NCBI RefSeq assembly: GCF_037975245.1
Contig: NC_092571.1
Span: forward strand, 26,490,564-26,554,563
Direction of reading: 5' to 3'
DNA: 64,000 nt
From: Apostichopus japonicus
Taxonomy: Eukaryota > Echinodermata > Holothuroidea > Aspidochirotida > Stichopodidae
Positions 1 through 12,799 of the stretch are shown here, piece by piece. The position numbers and the translations under genes are program-made. Positions within the stretch are counted from its first letter, which is position 1; every line of letters begins with the position of its first letter. The notes below the pieces were generated by a model. It searched no databases. It was given only the letters and a program-made list of their open reading frames with translations, and had not been told where the DNA came from.

Positions 1-1328
1 AATTAGTTTATTGCTGTGATAGTCAGCAACATAAAAAACACTGATGGTTACATAAATGATACTTACCGTTTTTTTCTTTTCTTTGATCTTTTTTATAGAT
101 GCAGCCTTAACATGTATTCAAGATGGAATGCAGTCATGGTGACACCGTTATATTGGTGGGTTTGCTGTCTGAAAAGTAATACCTTGAGTCTACATTGAGG
201 ACAGCACAGGAAGAATTAGCTATACTTAGTCATAGACTTATGTAAAGCTTGGACTGTAGAAGGTCAAGAATTTCAGTTCTAGAACACGATTAATATAATG
301 GCCGCTTTAAAACTAACATATTTAAATATCATACAGTAAAGAAATAGCCAGGCTACCATTAAATTGAGTTATACTTCTATTACAATCACTCTCCTAGTTG
401 TTACAAATTGTTTCCTTATTGTACGAAGCCTGTTTGTCAGCCTTCAACTTTATAACTATATAAGACTTAATATATTGATGTAAATACACGCATGATTTCA
501 AACAAAACACAAACCGTTATACTGATTGTCTCGCCCACTTGTTCTTAAATTAAGTAGTCAGTGTAGATCGCCCAGCATTACAATAAACTTATATAAACTT
601 AGCGACCAATGCATTATGCTTTCCATATTTTCTGCTTTATCAGTGCTGGTGGTTTTTCTTTGGGTAGTCAATTATATTTGTGATTGTATATGGCTAGATA
701 ACGAGCAGGAATAAAGCGTCACTGAGTGTGAATGGAAACTCACGTTGACATACAAGTACAGCATTTGTCGATGCATTTCACAGAGAACAGAAAAGAGTAA
801 TATTGCATTGCAGTAAGAAGATATGTGAGGATTTAAGCATTTGCAGTTAGAACCATTATCTACAGACTTATTTTGTGTACCTGAGAGCCATCCTCAATAT
901 ACGATATTTGACAAGTTCGAAACATATGAAGTATTTGAAGCAAAAATGGTATTGCATGTTTTTCGACCATTGTGCAGTTTTGTCTTGAACTGGATGTCTA
1001 AGAATTTTTTTCTATGTATACACTCACAAAATCCGAAATGTCTTCTGTTCCTGTATACATAATAAACTAATGACCAATCTTTCAAACTTATTTACAGAAA
1101 TTGTGTGGGAATGAGATGCATATATGTTGTCATGATTTAATGCAACATATTTTGTGTATTTTTGTTTTCATTCCCATAAAGACCAAACCCGCATCCAGCA
1201 AACAAACTCTGATCAATTATATCGTTATACTAACTAGAAATAAAGTTCAACCAGTGCATTTTAGCGCACTTAAGTAACTATAACCATGTATAATTGTCAT
1301 ATTGTTTGTTTTCGCTTTTCGTTCACAG
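1..1328. other. Array A, leftmost unit (non-coding part)
   Basis: This is AT-rich intron-like sequence. From about 692 it is recognisably the same repeat unit as the stretches starting near 3850, 5422 and 6911: all carry the phrase TAGATAACGAGCAGGAATAA. The open frames in it are short and unlike any protein family I know. An acceptor-like site at 97-98 followed by a donor-like site at 139 exists, but nothing else supports an exon there. Confidence 0.5.
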
Positions 1329-1352
1329 CCTGATATGGAACATCCCATTGAG
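1329..1352 (+). pseudogene. Microexon A1 (24 nt, donor lost)
   Basis: The acceptor tract TTTTCGTTCACAG is intact. Phase-0 reading gives PDMEHPIE with no stop. The position of the donor reads TCAATGCC where the sister units read GTAATGCC, so the splice donor is gone and this unit is probably dead. Phase 1 would contain a stop. Confidence 0.55.
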
Positions 1353-1639
1353 TCAATGCCAAAATTACAGAGAACAGAGAAGAGAGACATTTTATTGGAG
1401 GAAGAAACTAGGGTGCGGATTGAAACAGTTTTAGTTTGAATTATTACATATGGTACAAATAAAAAAGAGTAAATTCTTGAGAACCGTGTTTTGGGGAATA
1501 AATGATATCTGAAAAATTCTCAAGATATGAAGTATTTGAAAAAACTACGTATATGTAACCAGAATGCAAAATGCATTGAGGTTTCGATGACTTCAATGCA
1601 CTAGACTTTTTACAATAACACTATGGCATTATAACACAG

Positions 1640-3040
1640 GTCAGTCTACTGTACGTGGTTATACACACCTCCATCAAAAACAATAGGGTTCTTGTACTCA
1701 ATGTTATGAATCCACACACCAAGTATAACAAAACCAAACCAAACCTTGATCTCTAATAACTTCGCACATGAAGGTTGCAGAGGAGTCAACTTATGGACAA
1801 TTTAGATTGGAATATGCTCACGAAACTTCAAAGAATCAACTTGAAAGAAGCTATTACAGGTCACTGGAGGTCAACCTGAGGTCTAAAGTCACTATTGGAT
1901 TACAATAGCGTAACTCCCAACCTTGATGGACATTTGGTTCTCAGGTTATTGCAAAAATACTAGTTTTGAACCCTAATTGACCTTTGTTGACCTTGGATCA
2001 CATGACTGTTATGTTTGGAAACGATCCTTTACCCCATTCACAACTAGTCCACAAATATCAACCATGTCGGACCCTATCAATGGTAGTTTCACAAGTCATT
2101 GCCCACAAAACACATTTTGACCCATAATTGACCTTTGGTGACCCTGGATCACATCACGATTACTTTAGAAAACATGCTCCTACTTCATTCACAACTTGTC
2201 CCAATATATCAGCCATGTAAGACTTTGTGACTAGAAGTTGTTGCAAACGTAGCATAATTTGGCATTTTTTTGCACATTTAAGCAACATAGAATGACCTTG
2301 GAAAACCTAATGGTTTTTACCAAAAATGTTCCCCTTGATGATGTACACTCTGTCCTAAAATCCGAACCTTGATGGACATTTGTTTCTCAAGTTATTGCAA
2401 AAAAAAAACAATTTTTCAACCCCTAATTGACCTTTGTTGACCTTGGATCATATATTATTATTTTTATTGTTATTTTTGGAAACAATCCCTTACCCCATTC
2501 ACAACTAGTCCCAAAATATCAACCATGTCAGACCCTGTCAGTGGTAGTTTCACAAGTTATTGAGAAAAAACACATGTTGACCCATAAATGACCTTTGGTG
2601 ACCTTGGATTACATCACAGTTGTTTTGGAAAATGTGCCCCTACTTCATTTGGTTTTTACCAAAAATGTTTCCCTTGATGATGTGCACTCTGTCCTAAAAT
2701 CCGAACCTTGATGGACATTTGGTTCACAAGTTATTGCAAAAGATACTATTTTTATCCCCCAATTGACCTCTGTTGACCTTGGATCAAATGACCGTTATGT
2801 TTTGAAACGATTCCTTACCCCATTCACAACTACTCCCAAAATATCAACCATGTCGGACCCTGTCAATGGGAGTTATTGCTTGTTTAAGATTTTGGTTTTT
2901 GGCCTCTAACTGACCTTTAGTGACCTTCACATGCACCAAAAAAATAGGGCACATCTACTCAATGTGGTACTCATATACACCAAATATTAGATTGGTCCAA
3001 GCTTCCCTACTTGAGATATCGTGTTTACAAGCGAGGCGTC
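1640..3040. repeat. Interspersed tandem repeat with TTGACCTTTGTTGACCTTGG units
   Basis: Phrases such as CCTTGATGGACATTTG, ATTGACCTTTGTTGACC and CAACCATGTCGGACCCTG recur at about 1920-2260, 2365-2640 and 2700-2900. A related phrase (AATAGGG...CTACTCAATGT) appears at both ends (about 1682 and 2943). The block ends in TTGAGATATCGTGTTTACAAG before a CA-rich tract; a related tail fragment is at about 18720-18750. It looks like an interspersed, non-coding repeat element sitting inside an array A intron. Confidence 0.6.
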
Positions 3041-3095
3041 ACACACACACACAAATACACACACGCACGCACACACACATGCACACACGCACACT
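3041..3095. repeat. CA microsatellite
   Basis: An imperfect (CA)n run with CG-containing interruptions closes the repeat described just before it. Confidence 0.9.
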
Positions 3096-3300
3096 CTCAG
3101 CCTGCATGAAAGCATAGGTTACGATTATCATCGAAACCAAAAATGGTATCGCGTATTTTATCATACAGGTACTGGAAAGATTTAAGATCATGATAATCAA
3201 GACAAATTTACTCCTATAAAGAGTTTTCTATACATCAACATCAGAGAAACTATAACCATGTATAACTGTCATATTGTTTGTTTTCTCTTTTCGTTCACAG

Positions 3301-3318
3301 CATGTTCGCTCAATTAAG
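3301..3318 (+). CDS. Microexon A2 (18 nt)
   Basis: It follows TTTTCGTTCACAG and is followed by GTAAAC. Phase-0 reading gives HVRSIK. It is two codons shorter than its sister microexons, so the length still keeps the frame. Phase 1 contains a stop. The product is unknown; confidence rests on the splice sites, the length divisible by three and repetition of the layout in other units. Confidence 0.5.
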
Positions 3319-3589
3319 GTAAACTGAAGTAACTTTTCTCTTAATGTGTACACAGTGTCAGGGAACTAAATATGCCAACATATTCAGTTTTCCTATTACT
3401 ATATATTTGTCACCATCACTTTCTTTATCAATGGCGGTTATAAGAAATCTGATATTCGATAATATCCAAAGAGTCTTCTGCATATGGCAAACATGGATGT
3501 ATTCCTGTCGAATGTGTACAACTATCTAATACATTTCGCCTACAGCACAGGCATATACCTTTCATTGCCTTTGGCCAAAATCACAACAA

Positions 3590-4660
3590 TACTTGGAATC
3601 TCAATGTGATAAAACAATGCTGGACTCAAACTGAGGACTCCAACAATGTTGCTATTATAGAGATACTTATACAAATTTTAAAACTGTAAATGAAGTATCA
3701 AAACAAAATAGGTTAATTTTTTACAATTCTGTTTACAAGAAACTCTTCGGACAGTACGTATTGTTATATTTGTAATTGCTATTTATTGGCTCTATCAATA
3801 ATGAAAAGGTGGATTGCTCGTTTAGTCATTTATGTTTGAGACTTGATATGGTTAGATAACGAGCAGGAATAAAGCGTTACTGTGTGTGAATAAAGTCTCA
3901 CGGTGACACACGGTGAGTACATTAGTTATCAATGCATTCTCCGAGAGCAGATAAGAGTGACATTTTATTTGGGGGGAAGACCATAGGTTGCGGATTTAAA
4001 GAATAGTTTTAGTTTGAACTATTACATATGGAATTATATGAGGTATTTGAAGTACCTATATGTAAAAATGGTATCGCATATTTTCTCATACATTGTACAC
4101 TCTCATTTTAAACTGGGTGTAAGACAGAAATGATTTTTGTTTTGATATACACTCACAAAGTTCGAAATGTCTCTTATTCTTATATGAATAATTGAACTTA
4201 CTGTATGACCATCTTTGAAACATATTTGCAGAATTGGTGTGGGTGTCCTCTTTGTGGTCTCGCACATATTGATAATGAGATGCATATATGTTTTCATGTT
4301 TTGATGCAACGTATTTTGTATATTTTCGATGTCATTCACAGAAAGACCAAAATCGTATACAGCAAGCAAATTTAAATTCAATCATTATAATAAGTATCTA
4401 TAAGTACAGTTAATCCATTGTATGTTTAGCACTATAAAGTAAAGATATATATATATGTTAAAAATATGAATCATTCTAATTTATCTTCAAAATTAGATCA
4501 AAAATTGATATTGTTTCAAAACTTCACACAATTTTGTGATTATGAAAGTCTGGAAATCTTCGACACATGCAACCTCATATACATATCGTCATGTTGTTCT
4601 CAAATGATCTATCTGATGTACCATCATAGTATCGCAGATAGTACTATGTCAAAGTAACTA
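3590..4660. repeat. Recent duplicate block, left copy
   Basis: This block is near-identical to 6640-7656 continued at 21992 onward, about 3.06 kb away. The copy here has no transposon at 4577-4580 (ATAT), so it is the empty-site counterpart of the 14.3-kb insertion. Confidence 0.8.
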
Positions 4661-4935
4661 ACAAATCGCCCTCTATTGGAGAAAACGATTCAGTGTAGCG
4701 CCGAATACACAATAACGTGACATACATTTTGTAACCAACACACAGTACTTCTCACATAGTCTCTCGCTCAAACTCTGTATATTCCCGATGTTCATTTGAT
4801 AGAGACATCCTCAACACTTTATGATCATGATATTTTAGACAAAGTCACTACTATCAAGAATATTCTGTCCATCAAAGCAGAAAAACAACGACCATGTATA
4901 CTATCATATTGTTTGGTTTCTCGTTTCGTTCGCAG

Positions 4936-4959
4936 GCTCAACTCGAGAGCATCACGAGG
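4936..4959 (+). CDS. Microexon A3 (24 nt)
   Basis: Bounded by TTTCGTTCGCAG and the donor GTAATG. Phase 0 gives AQLESITR; phase 1 is also open (STREHHE core). Against microexon A4 only 8 of 24 bases match, while the 20 bases after the donor match at 17 of 20. That contrast argues that the 24 bases evolve differently from the flanks. Confidence 0.6.
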
Positions 4960-6295
4960 GTAATGTCGAAATTACTTGTTCTCTTAATATGTAAACAGTG
5001 GCAGGGAATTCAGTTTTCCAAACAATATTCAGTTTCCTTATTTATATAGATGTCTTTACTATCACATTTTTTCAATGGCGGTTATAAGAAATCAGAGAGG
5101 TGGAAATCTTCAAAAATGAAATCTGATGTTTGATAATCCCTAAAGAGTCTCCGATATATATATGACAAACATGGATGTTTTCCCTTAGAATGTGTACAAC
5201 TTTCTAATGCATTTCGCTTACACTTTATATCTGTTATTGCCTTTGGCTAAAATCATGTGATTTTCCTGGTCTGTGACCAACACACTCACAACTATACTTG
5301 GAATATCGGAGTTGAGAAGACAATGTTCAGCTCAAACTGAGTACTCCAACAATGTTGCTATCATTGAAATGAACATATGCACGGTTTCCACATTTAGTTA
5401 TTTATGTTTGAGACTGTATATGGCTAGATAACGAGCAGGAATAAACCGTTAATGTGTGTGAATTAAAGCTCACGGTGACATACGAGTACAGTAGTTATCA
5501 ATGCATTTTCTGAGAACAGTAAAGAATGACATAGCGTGCGGATTGAAATAGTTTTAGTTTGATATATTATATATGGAACAAATAGCAAAGCAAACTTCTC
5601 GTATATATCTGTGTTTTGGGGTACAAATGATATCTGACAAATTCTCAAGATATAAGGTGTTTGAAGTAACTATATGTAAACGTGGTATGATCGCAGAAAG
5701 ACCAAAGTTGCATAAAGCAAACAAATTGTGATATATTAAATCGTTATACTATCCATTCAAACAGTTCAGCCAGTGCATTTTTAGAAGACTAAAGTACAAA
5801 TATTTCTTTTTGCAAAATTGAATTATTCTTATTTATCTGCAAAGTAGGTCAAAACTCGTTATTGTTTCAAATTTGTACCCAATAGTTTTGCTGTGTTTGT
5901 GAAATTCTGGAACTTCGACCAGCAACCTTATATACATATCGTCATGTTGTTTTCAAATTTTAAATCCATTGTGCTATCATAGTACCGCAGATAGGACTAT
6001 ATCAAATGAATTAACAAATCGATCTCTATTGGAGAAAACCATTGAGTGTAGTAGAGCGCCAAATAAACAATAAGTTACATACATTTTGTAACCGACACAC
6101 AGTACTTCTCACATCGTCTGTGTTCGCAAACTATGTACACTCCCAATGTTCATTTGATAGGTACCAGCAATACTTAATGATTATGACTTTCTAGACAAAG
6201 TAGCTTCTATCCACAATTTACTGTACATTCAACATCAGAGAGGCTATAACCATGTATAACTGTCAAATTTGCTTGTTTTCTGGTTTCGTTCATAG

Positions 6296-6319
6296 GATTT
6301 TGAGCAAAGTTACCAAAAG
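6296..6319 (+). CDS. Microexon A4 (24 nt)
   Basis: Bounded by TTTCGTTCATAG and the donor GTAATG. Phase 0 gives DFEQSYQK; phase 1 hits TGA at the second full codon. It resembles DFWKSTKQ encoded by the 24-nt exon at 23421, which sits in the other array. Confidence 0.6.
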
Positions 6320-6639
6320 GTAATGCCGAAATTATTTTTCTCTTACTATGTACACAGTGGCAGGGAACTAAGTTTGAAAAAATATTCAGTTTTTATTAAT
6401 ATAGATTTCGTCCTTATCTGACATTTTATCAATGGAGGTGATAAGAAATAAGAGAGGTGCACATCTAGGCTTTAAAACTGCAATATGATGTTTGGTGATA
6501 TCCAAAACATCTTCGGCATATGGCGCACATGAATGTATTCCCGTAGAATGTAGACAACTATCTAATGTATATACACTTGGTACCTTCTCATTGCCTTTGG
6601 CCAAAATCTTGTGGTCTCCCTGGTGTGTGACCAAAACAC

Positions 6640-7656
6640 ACTCACAACAATACTTGGAATCTCAATGTCGATAAAACAATGCTCGACTCAAACTGAGGAC
6701 TCGAACAATGTTGCTATGATAGAGATACTTATACAAATTTTAAAACTGTAAATAAAGTAACAAAACAAAATAGGTATTTTTTTTCATTTCTGTTTACAGG
6801 GAGCTCTTCGGACAGTACGTATTGTTATATTTGTAATTGTTATTTATTGCCTTTATCAATAATGAAAAGGTGGATTGCTCGTTTAGTCATTTATGTTTGA
6901 GACTTGATATGGTTAGATAACGAGCAGGAATAAAGCGTTACTGTGTGTGAATTAAATCTCACGGTGACACACATTGTGACACAATGTGACACACGGTGAG
7001 TACATTAGTTACCAATGCATTCTCCGAGAGCAGATCAGAGTGACATTTTATTTGAGGGAAGACCATAGGTTGCGGATTTAAAGAATAGTTTTAGTTTGAA
7101 CTATTACATATGGAATTATATGAGGTATTTGAAGTACCTATATGTAAAAATGGTATCGCATATTTTCTCATACATTGTACACTCTCATTTTAAACTGGGT
7201 GTAAGACAGAAATGATTTTTGTTTTGATATACACTCACAAAGTTCGAAATGTCTCTTATTCTTATATGAATAATTGACTTACTGTATGACCATCTTTGAA
7301 ACATATTTGCAGAATTGGTGTGGGTGTCCTCCTTGTGGTCTCGCACATATTAATAATGAGATCCATATATGTTGTCATGTTTTGATGCAACGTATTTTGT
7401 ATATTTTCGATGTCATTCACAGAAAGACCAAAATCGTATACAGCAAGCAAATTTAAATTCAATCGTTATAATAAGTATCTATAAGTACAGTTAATCCAGT
7501 GTATGTTTAGCACAATAAAGTAAAGATATATGTTAAAAATATGAATCATTCTAATTTATCTTCAAACTTAGATAAAAAAATTGATATAGTTTCAAAATTT
7601 CACACCATGTTGTGATTATGAAAGTCTGGAAATCTTCGACACATGCAACCTCATAT
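6640..7656. repeat. Recent duplicate block, right copy (interrupted)
   Basis: Near-identical to 3590-4580. The copy is cut at 7656 by the large transposon and resumes at 21992-22200, where the sequence again follows 4577 onward. The transposon therefore landed after, or independently of, the tandem duplication. Confidence 0.8.
7653..7656. repeat. Target-site duplication ATAT, left
   Basis: ATAT flanks the transposon on both sides and occurs once in the empty paralogous site at 4577-4580. Because ATAT is a palindrome, a 2-bp TA duplication with a TIR one base longer is equally possible. Confidence 0.65.
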
Positions 7657-8182
7657 GGTCATTTTCACAATCAGTGGTGTAACTTTTGTACACTGAGGGC
7701 CAAAATTTCAAACACCATATATTGAAATTTTCACTAACATCACATGTTAAAGGGTTCAAATTTTGGAACTTCAACTTTTCGGAGCTTAAACATATACGTT
7801 TATGTGTGTAATTTTTCGGTGACTGTATGCCTCTAGGAAACTTTAAGCAAAAAGATATATTTTTAAAGCAACCATATTTACACAGTGTTAAAACAGTACT
7901 CTGATTCAAGTAAAATTTAAAATGCTTATCATTATATGTTACTTCAAAATTGAAAGGATTTGGCAGAAAGTTTTTAATACTATTGTAGATATTTCCATGT
8001 TAACTAAAAATTTATTGAAAATCAAGGATTGTTTTTCTTAATTTTAACTTTAAACTATTTAAAAAAAGATAAGGCCAAGTCAAACACCCTAAATAATGTC
8101 TCCTCACAGAGGGCTAATATCCAATCCAATTTGCCCAAAAATCCATGCAGTTTTGCAAAAGTTGGAATTTTCCTACTTATGC

Positions 8183-8596
8183 GTTTCGGAGGTGACGTTA
8201 ACATTTTACGTGTGTTTCGGAGGTGACAAAAATGTTTACAAGTTGTTGTAAAGGCTTTTTTGCTAATAACAAAGAATTAAACACTTAATCTCAATGTATA
8301 TTCATAACATCTTTAATCAAACACTGATTTAAATAAAAATATTTATGTCAAGTAGCAGAGAATGTACGTCAACTACCTGTACAACTAGTGAAACAAGTGA
8401 ATGAATACAGAACACAGAATACAATAGTTTTACGTTATAAAAGATAGGTAAATGTCAGGTAAAGCAAATATGGGCATTTTAAAAGCAATTGTAAACATTG
8501 GGTTGAAGTCTCTTACTGTAGCACTCATATTGCAAATGATTATCTCACATACAACATATTGTATATACCTTCAGTGTCTTTTGTTTCGGAGGTGAC
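8183..8596 (+). repeat. Left cluster of GTTTCGGAGGTGAC motifs
   Basis: Exact copies at 8183-8196, 8214-8227 and 8583-8596, all on the plus strand. The first is followed by GTTAAC, as in the right cluster. Outside this transposon I saw no copy in the window. Confidence 0.9.
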
Positions 8597-10602
8597 GCTA
8601 AACGTTTACACAACCCAGAAGGCTTGGTTCATGCTAAAACACATAACTTACCTTGGAAAGTATGAAAAACCTTAGAAGGATATGTTGATAATATTTTAAA
8701 GACATTCATGATACTAGAACTATGACTGCTTTGCTGCCATTCATGATAACTTGGAGACAATACTGTATCCGTTCAAACTCATTTGGTTAAATTCACACTG
8801 TTTTGGCTAATTGCATATGAAATATTATACCACAAAGAAATTGCGTAGAAATTAGTCATATTGACTGCTAGTTACAGTATCATTTATGTTGCTTACACTT
8901 TTGGCAGTGAAGCTTACTGTCACATTCCTGTAACCATTTACAAATTTGAAGAGGACATTCAGTCTAATATTCTGGAAAGAAACACATCATTAACATGACC
9001 TAACCACAGTCTATCAAAGTTTCAGTGAAAATTAGGTTAACACTTGTCAAAAACTGCATAAATGATGGGCTAAAAACATTTAACAGCAGCTAGGCTATTA
9101 TGGCCTTTTTCACATTTAAGAATGCACCTGTACTTCAAGTCCGCAAGGGCAATTAATTCCCTTGGTGGGAACACTCCTTTACTCATACTTCAAGTCCGCA
9201 TGCAGTCTTAAGAATTTATCCTCCTTTCTGGGGTTTCATTCAATCGCTCTTGCATTCTCAATAAATGTAATGTGAATGGTGTTAATGGTGACCCAAGATT
9301 TCCGGTTAAGTTATGAAATATCCGATATCAAGTTGCAATTGGGCGGGTAGTACGTACATGTATGTGTTTGTCAGAGCGTTGCCCTTCTTAATAGAAACAC
9401 TACCAAACAATGCTATTCGTGAACCCATTTCATTTTGTTTGAACCGATTTGACCCACACTGCAGAAAAGGGTAATGGTTGTGAGACGAAAACAAACTGAA
9501 TGACAGTCCACTCAAATCTACTGTAATAACCTTAAATTCATTGTACGCCGTACTGACAGATTTTTGAAGAGGTCATTCTCTGTAACTTTATGGTTATTTC
9601 AAAACGGATGATTTTGGGTTCGGTTGCTACGGAAGTTAGTAAAAGGCTAAAACCATTACGTCTGGCCTGGCCTGGCCTATAATTAAGTTGCACTAGCCTA
9701 CTGTATATAGATACAGTAGACCTTACTAGGTCTTTAGACCAAACATTAAATGCCTTCCATGTTGGATTAGCCTCAAATGCGACATCAAGCAGTAAAACAC
9801 TGACTAGTACACTGGCGGATCCAGGGCCTTTGTTTGGGAGGGGCCAAAGTGGCATTAGAGTGATATGGGGGTGGGGTCTAAGGGGAGGGGGTGCCCCCCT
9901 CCCCTTTTGAAATTTTCTATTGTTGAATGCCCTCAGACAGGCGCGGCGGAACGGAAAAATTATTGGGGGGGGGGGGGTCTAATGTGTGGAGACTATCTAA
10001 GCGGAGCGCCACCATCAGTTGGCGGGAAGCGTAGAAGAAAATTTTGGGTTTTTTCAAACCCCCAGATGGCCGGAAACGGCACTTCCCGAGTTTTTTATGC
10101 TGAGAATACCTAGCCCTAAGATATGGATCTCAAGCCTGCAATTTCTCAGATTGCACGTAAAAGTCTATAAAAACATTGTAATTTGTATATTCGATAGAGA
10201 GTAGCTCTTACTCGTAGTGTACTCGTAAAGACGTTTTTGAGTGTAGTAAGGGCAGTGGGACGCTTTCGACACGGTCTAAGCGGAGCGCCACCACAGGTTG
10301 GCGCGGAGCGTACAGAACATTTTTGAGTAAAGATACTCCCTAGATTGCAGGAAATGACCCTTTCCGGGCCGCGAAATTATTTTTCCCACTTCGACGCGGC
10401 CACATTAGCATAATGGGCGTGGACTATCGGTCGTTGTTACGGCTTATTGGTCCACGTCACAGACTATGCAGTGATATCTCTCGGGTGTTTGTTTGGGTGC
10501 TGAAAGTTCTCAATTAAGTTACATGTCAGGGATTCTAGTACACGTACCAGTATAATAAATAGTATAGTACAGAGGGACATTGCTATTTAGGCATAGTTAT
10601 AG

Positions 10603-10637
10603 CAGGGAGCTGCTACTCTAACAGTAACAGCTCCCTG
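10603..10637. repeat. Short hairpin in level 6
   Basis: CAGGGAGCTG at 10603-10612 and CAGCTCCCTG at 10628-10637 form a 10-bp perfect stem with a 15-nt loop. Confidence 0.6.
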
Positions 10638-10686
10638 GTTTTAGTTAAATCAGACGCAAGTGACAACTGTTTAATAAAATGGGTAG

Positions 10687-12799
10687 CAGGTGCGTATCCA
10701 GGGGGGCGTTGGGGGCGCGCGCCCCCCGGGTAAGAAAAAGAGGAGAGAAAAAAAAGAGAAGAAAAAAGGAAAAAAGAGGGGAAAAAGAGGAGGAGGAGAG
10801 GAAGGAAGGGAAAAGAAAAAGAAGAAAGAGAGAAGAAGGAGAAAAAGAGGGAGTAAAGACACCGGGAAGAGAACGAAGAACAGTGACATCATTACAGCGC
10901 TGAAGGGTAGCCAGTGACGGATCAATGATTTCGTAAAAGTGTGCCCCACACTACCCGTTACACCGACAACTCCATTTTTTTGACGTTTCCATTTTCCTCT
11001 CTCACTAATGATCTATATATATACTATATATGGTCTATCATAACGCGTGTGTAGAATTGTGCTATAAAACCAACTGCGGCTGGTCTCGAACTCGACCGTG
11101 TCGTCCGGGAACATGACGCATTTTGGGATGGGGGCGACCGCCCCCCCCCCATTCAGAATTTTTTTAAATGATATCGCTAAGTAATTTCAAAATAGAAAGT
11201 GCTTAGATGCAACTTACAAGGCCTGGGAAGTGTCATTTCCAGCGATCTGGGAGACATTTTCGGCCAAAATTTTCTTGTACGCTTCGCGCCAACCTATGGT
11301 GGCGCTACGCTTAGATAATTTGCCTACAGGCTTCGCCCCTCCCTTGGCAAATTCCTCGCTACGCGCCTGTTCGAATTTGTAACGCAAACAGCAGATATCA
11401 CATCATATCAGTGAGCATGAAAATGGCGTTCCAGGATGAAAATCCTCAAAACTGTCCGACTTGCCCGAAAAATAAAACCTAAATTTTTCGCGCGCGAAGC
11501 GCGCGTTCAACGTGTCAATGTCAATATCATATAAGCAAGCATCGGTTATTACATCGCATGCCATCATGTACCGTACGGTCCGTTCAAATTGCGCTGTATA
11601 CCGCGGGATGCTAATGTAAACAACGACATGTCTCATGTAGATGTATAAAAAGCATGGAGGTCCAATTATGTCAAAAGTTTCTTTTACATTAGTAATGGCG
11701 AATTAGGGCTGCACCCCCGCCGCGCAGTGGCGGAGCGTCCATACGGTCAGGGGGCGGATGCGCCCCCTGACGGACTCAAATGGACTGCTGGCGCCTTTTC
11801 AGCTCTTTACCACTTTTTACTTATTCTAGATTATTGACTTTTTTATTGCGCTCTCATCTACTTATTGACATTTGTCACATTTTGTTGGTGTAATTTGGCG
11901 ATGACACCCTATTTTTCGTTTATCTGCAAATTAGCCAGGCCCTGAAAGGGTCATTTCCGGCGATCTAGGGAGTATCTTTACTCAAAATTTGTCTGTGCGC
12001 TACGCGCCAACCAGTGGTGGCGCTCCGCTTAGATAGTGTCGAAAGCGCCCCTACAGACCATTCTCGCCCCTCCTGACCAATACCCCTAGCTCCGCCACTG
12101 CCGCCGCGCCTCCTACTCCTATGTGTGTAGTGTTCGGTTTCGGAAATATCTGTTATTTTTTCATTTCCTTCAACCAAGTTTTATAATAGCCGTTATAAGA
12201 GGTTTAATATTTGTACACCAATAAATTAACTGTACGTGTCTGAATTTTCGAAAATTTCTGACCAACATTCTGCATCACACTTCCCTCTACTCGTGCAATT
12301 TTGACCGGTCTGTTAGGGGTTGAAGGTAGTTTTTCTATATTGGTTGTCCATAAATGAAATTTTGTACAACATTATGGGTATGTTTTGAAGTGAGTTTATT
12401 CACGAGAAATGTGAATTTTCAAATTCTGGACAAATTTGGGGCTTAAAACCTTGAAAAGTGGGGCTGGCGGGTATTGTGGGCCGCGACGTAGAATCACCTA
12501 CAAAAGCAAAGACCCACAGGACATGCGATCAGGTCGAACATGACGTGTGCCGGGTTGACAATCTTCAAAAAGGTTATGGATGGAAAAAAAAAAACTATTA
12601 GGAAATACTTGGTTCTCAGGCCAAAAGTGTACATCTGGTTGGTCATTTCAAGCCCGAGAAGTGCCGTTTCCGGTGATCTGGGGGGGGGGGGGGTATCAAA
12701 ACCAGAAATTTTCTTGTACGCTGCGCGCCAACCGATGGTGGCGCTCCGCTTAGATAGTAATTCGCGCCCCCGGGTTAGAAAATCCTGGATACGCGCCTG
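10687..12799. mobile_element. Level 7: element with CAGGYGCGTATCCAGG ends
   Basis: Ends are CAGGTGCGTATCCAGG and, inverted, CAGGCGCGTATCCAGG. GGTAG is shared by both flanks but a full 8-bp duplication is not seen. It is the same family as 41079-43676 in reverse orientation. A purine-rich tract (10735-10858) near one end makes long meaningless Lys/Arg/Glu-rich open frames. No transposase is recognised. Confidence 0.7.
11725..12100. mobile_element. Level 8: hAT-like MITE
   Basis: Ends are CAGTGGCGGAGC and its inverse GCTCCGCCACTG. CCGCCGCG is duplicated at 11717-11724 and 12101-12108. It is the same family as level 5, so a later copy has landed inside material that itself sits inside an older copy. 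Confidence 0.8.

Larger units (their letters stand above)
692..7656 (+). repeat. Array A: tandem units each with one microexon
   Basis: Unit markers lie at about 692, 3850, 5422 and 6911. Microexons lie at 1329, 3301, 4936, 6296 and, past the inserted transposon, 22363. Removing the transposon and its site duplication, microexon spacing is about 1972, 1635, 1360 and 1728 bp. Sequence before each microexon ends in a near-constant tract (TTTTCGTTCACAG or one change from it) and the donor side is near-constant as well (GTAATGCCGAAATTA). This looks like a locus grown by repeated tandem duplication of an intron-microexon-intron block. Confidence 0.75.
9992..12757. repeat. Five copies of a 42-bp hairpin module
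   Basis: The module reads CTATCTAAGCGGAGCGCCAC, then a short loop, TTGGCGCGGAGCGTAC. It holds a GCGCCA/TGGCGC stem. Copies: 9992-10033 (+), 10271-10313 (+), 11277-11317 (-), 11997-12037 (-), 12717-12757 (-). Each is followed, or preceded on the minus strand, by a CCGGAAA-containing stretch. The copies belong to different nested elements. Confidence 0.8.

Noticed and set aside
6801-6815. Possible 15-nt exon (GALRT) after TTTCTGTTTACAG in array A
   Set aside because: The near-identical duplicate at 3740 shifts the acceptor by one base, so the frame would not be kept.
10690-10917. Long Lys/Arg/Glu-rich open frames
   Set aside because: They are a purine tract inside a transposon; the mirror tract at 43503-43631 gives equal pyrimidine frames.
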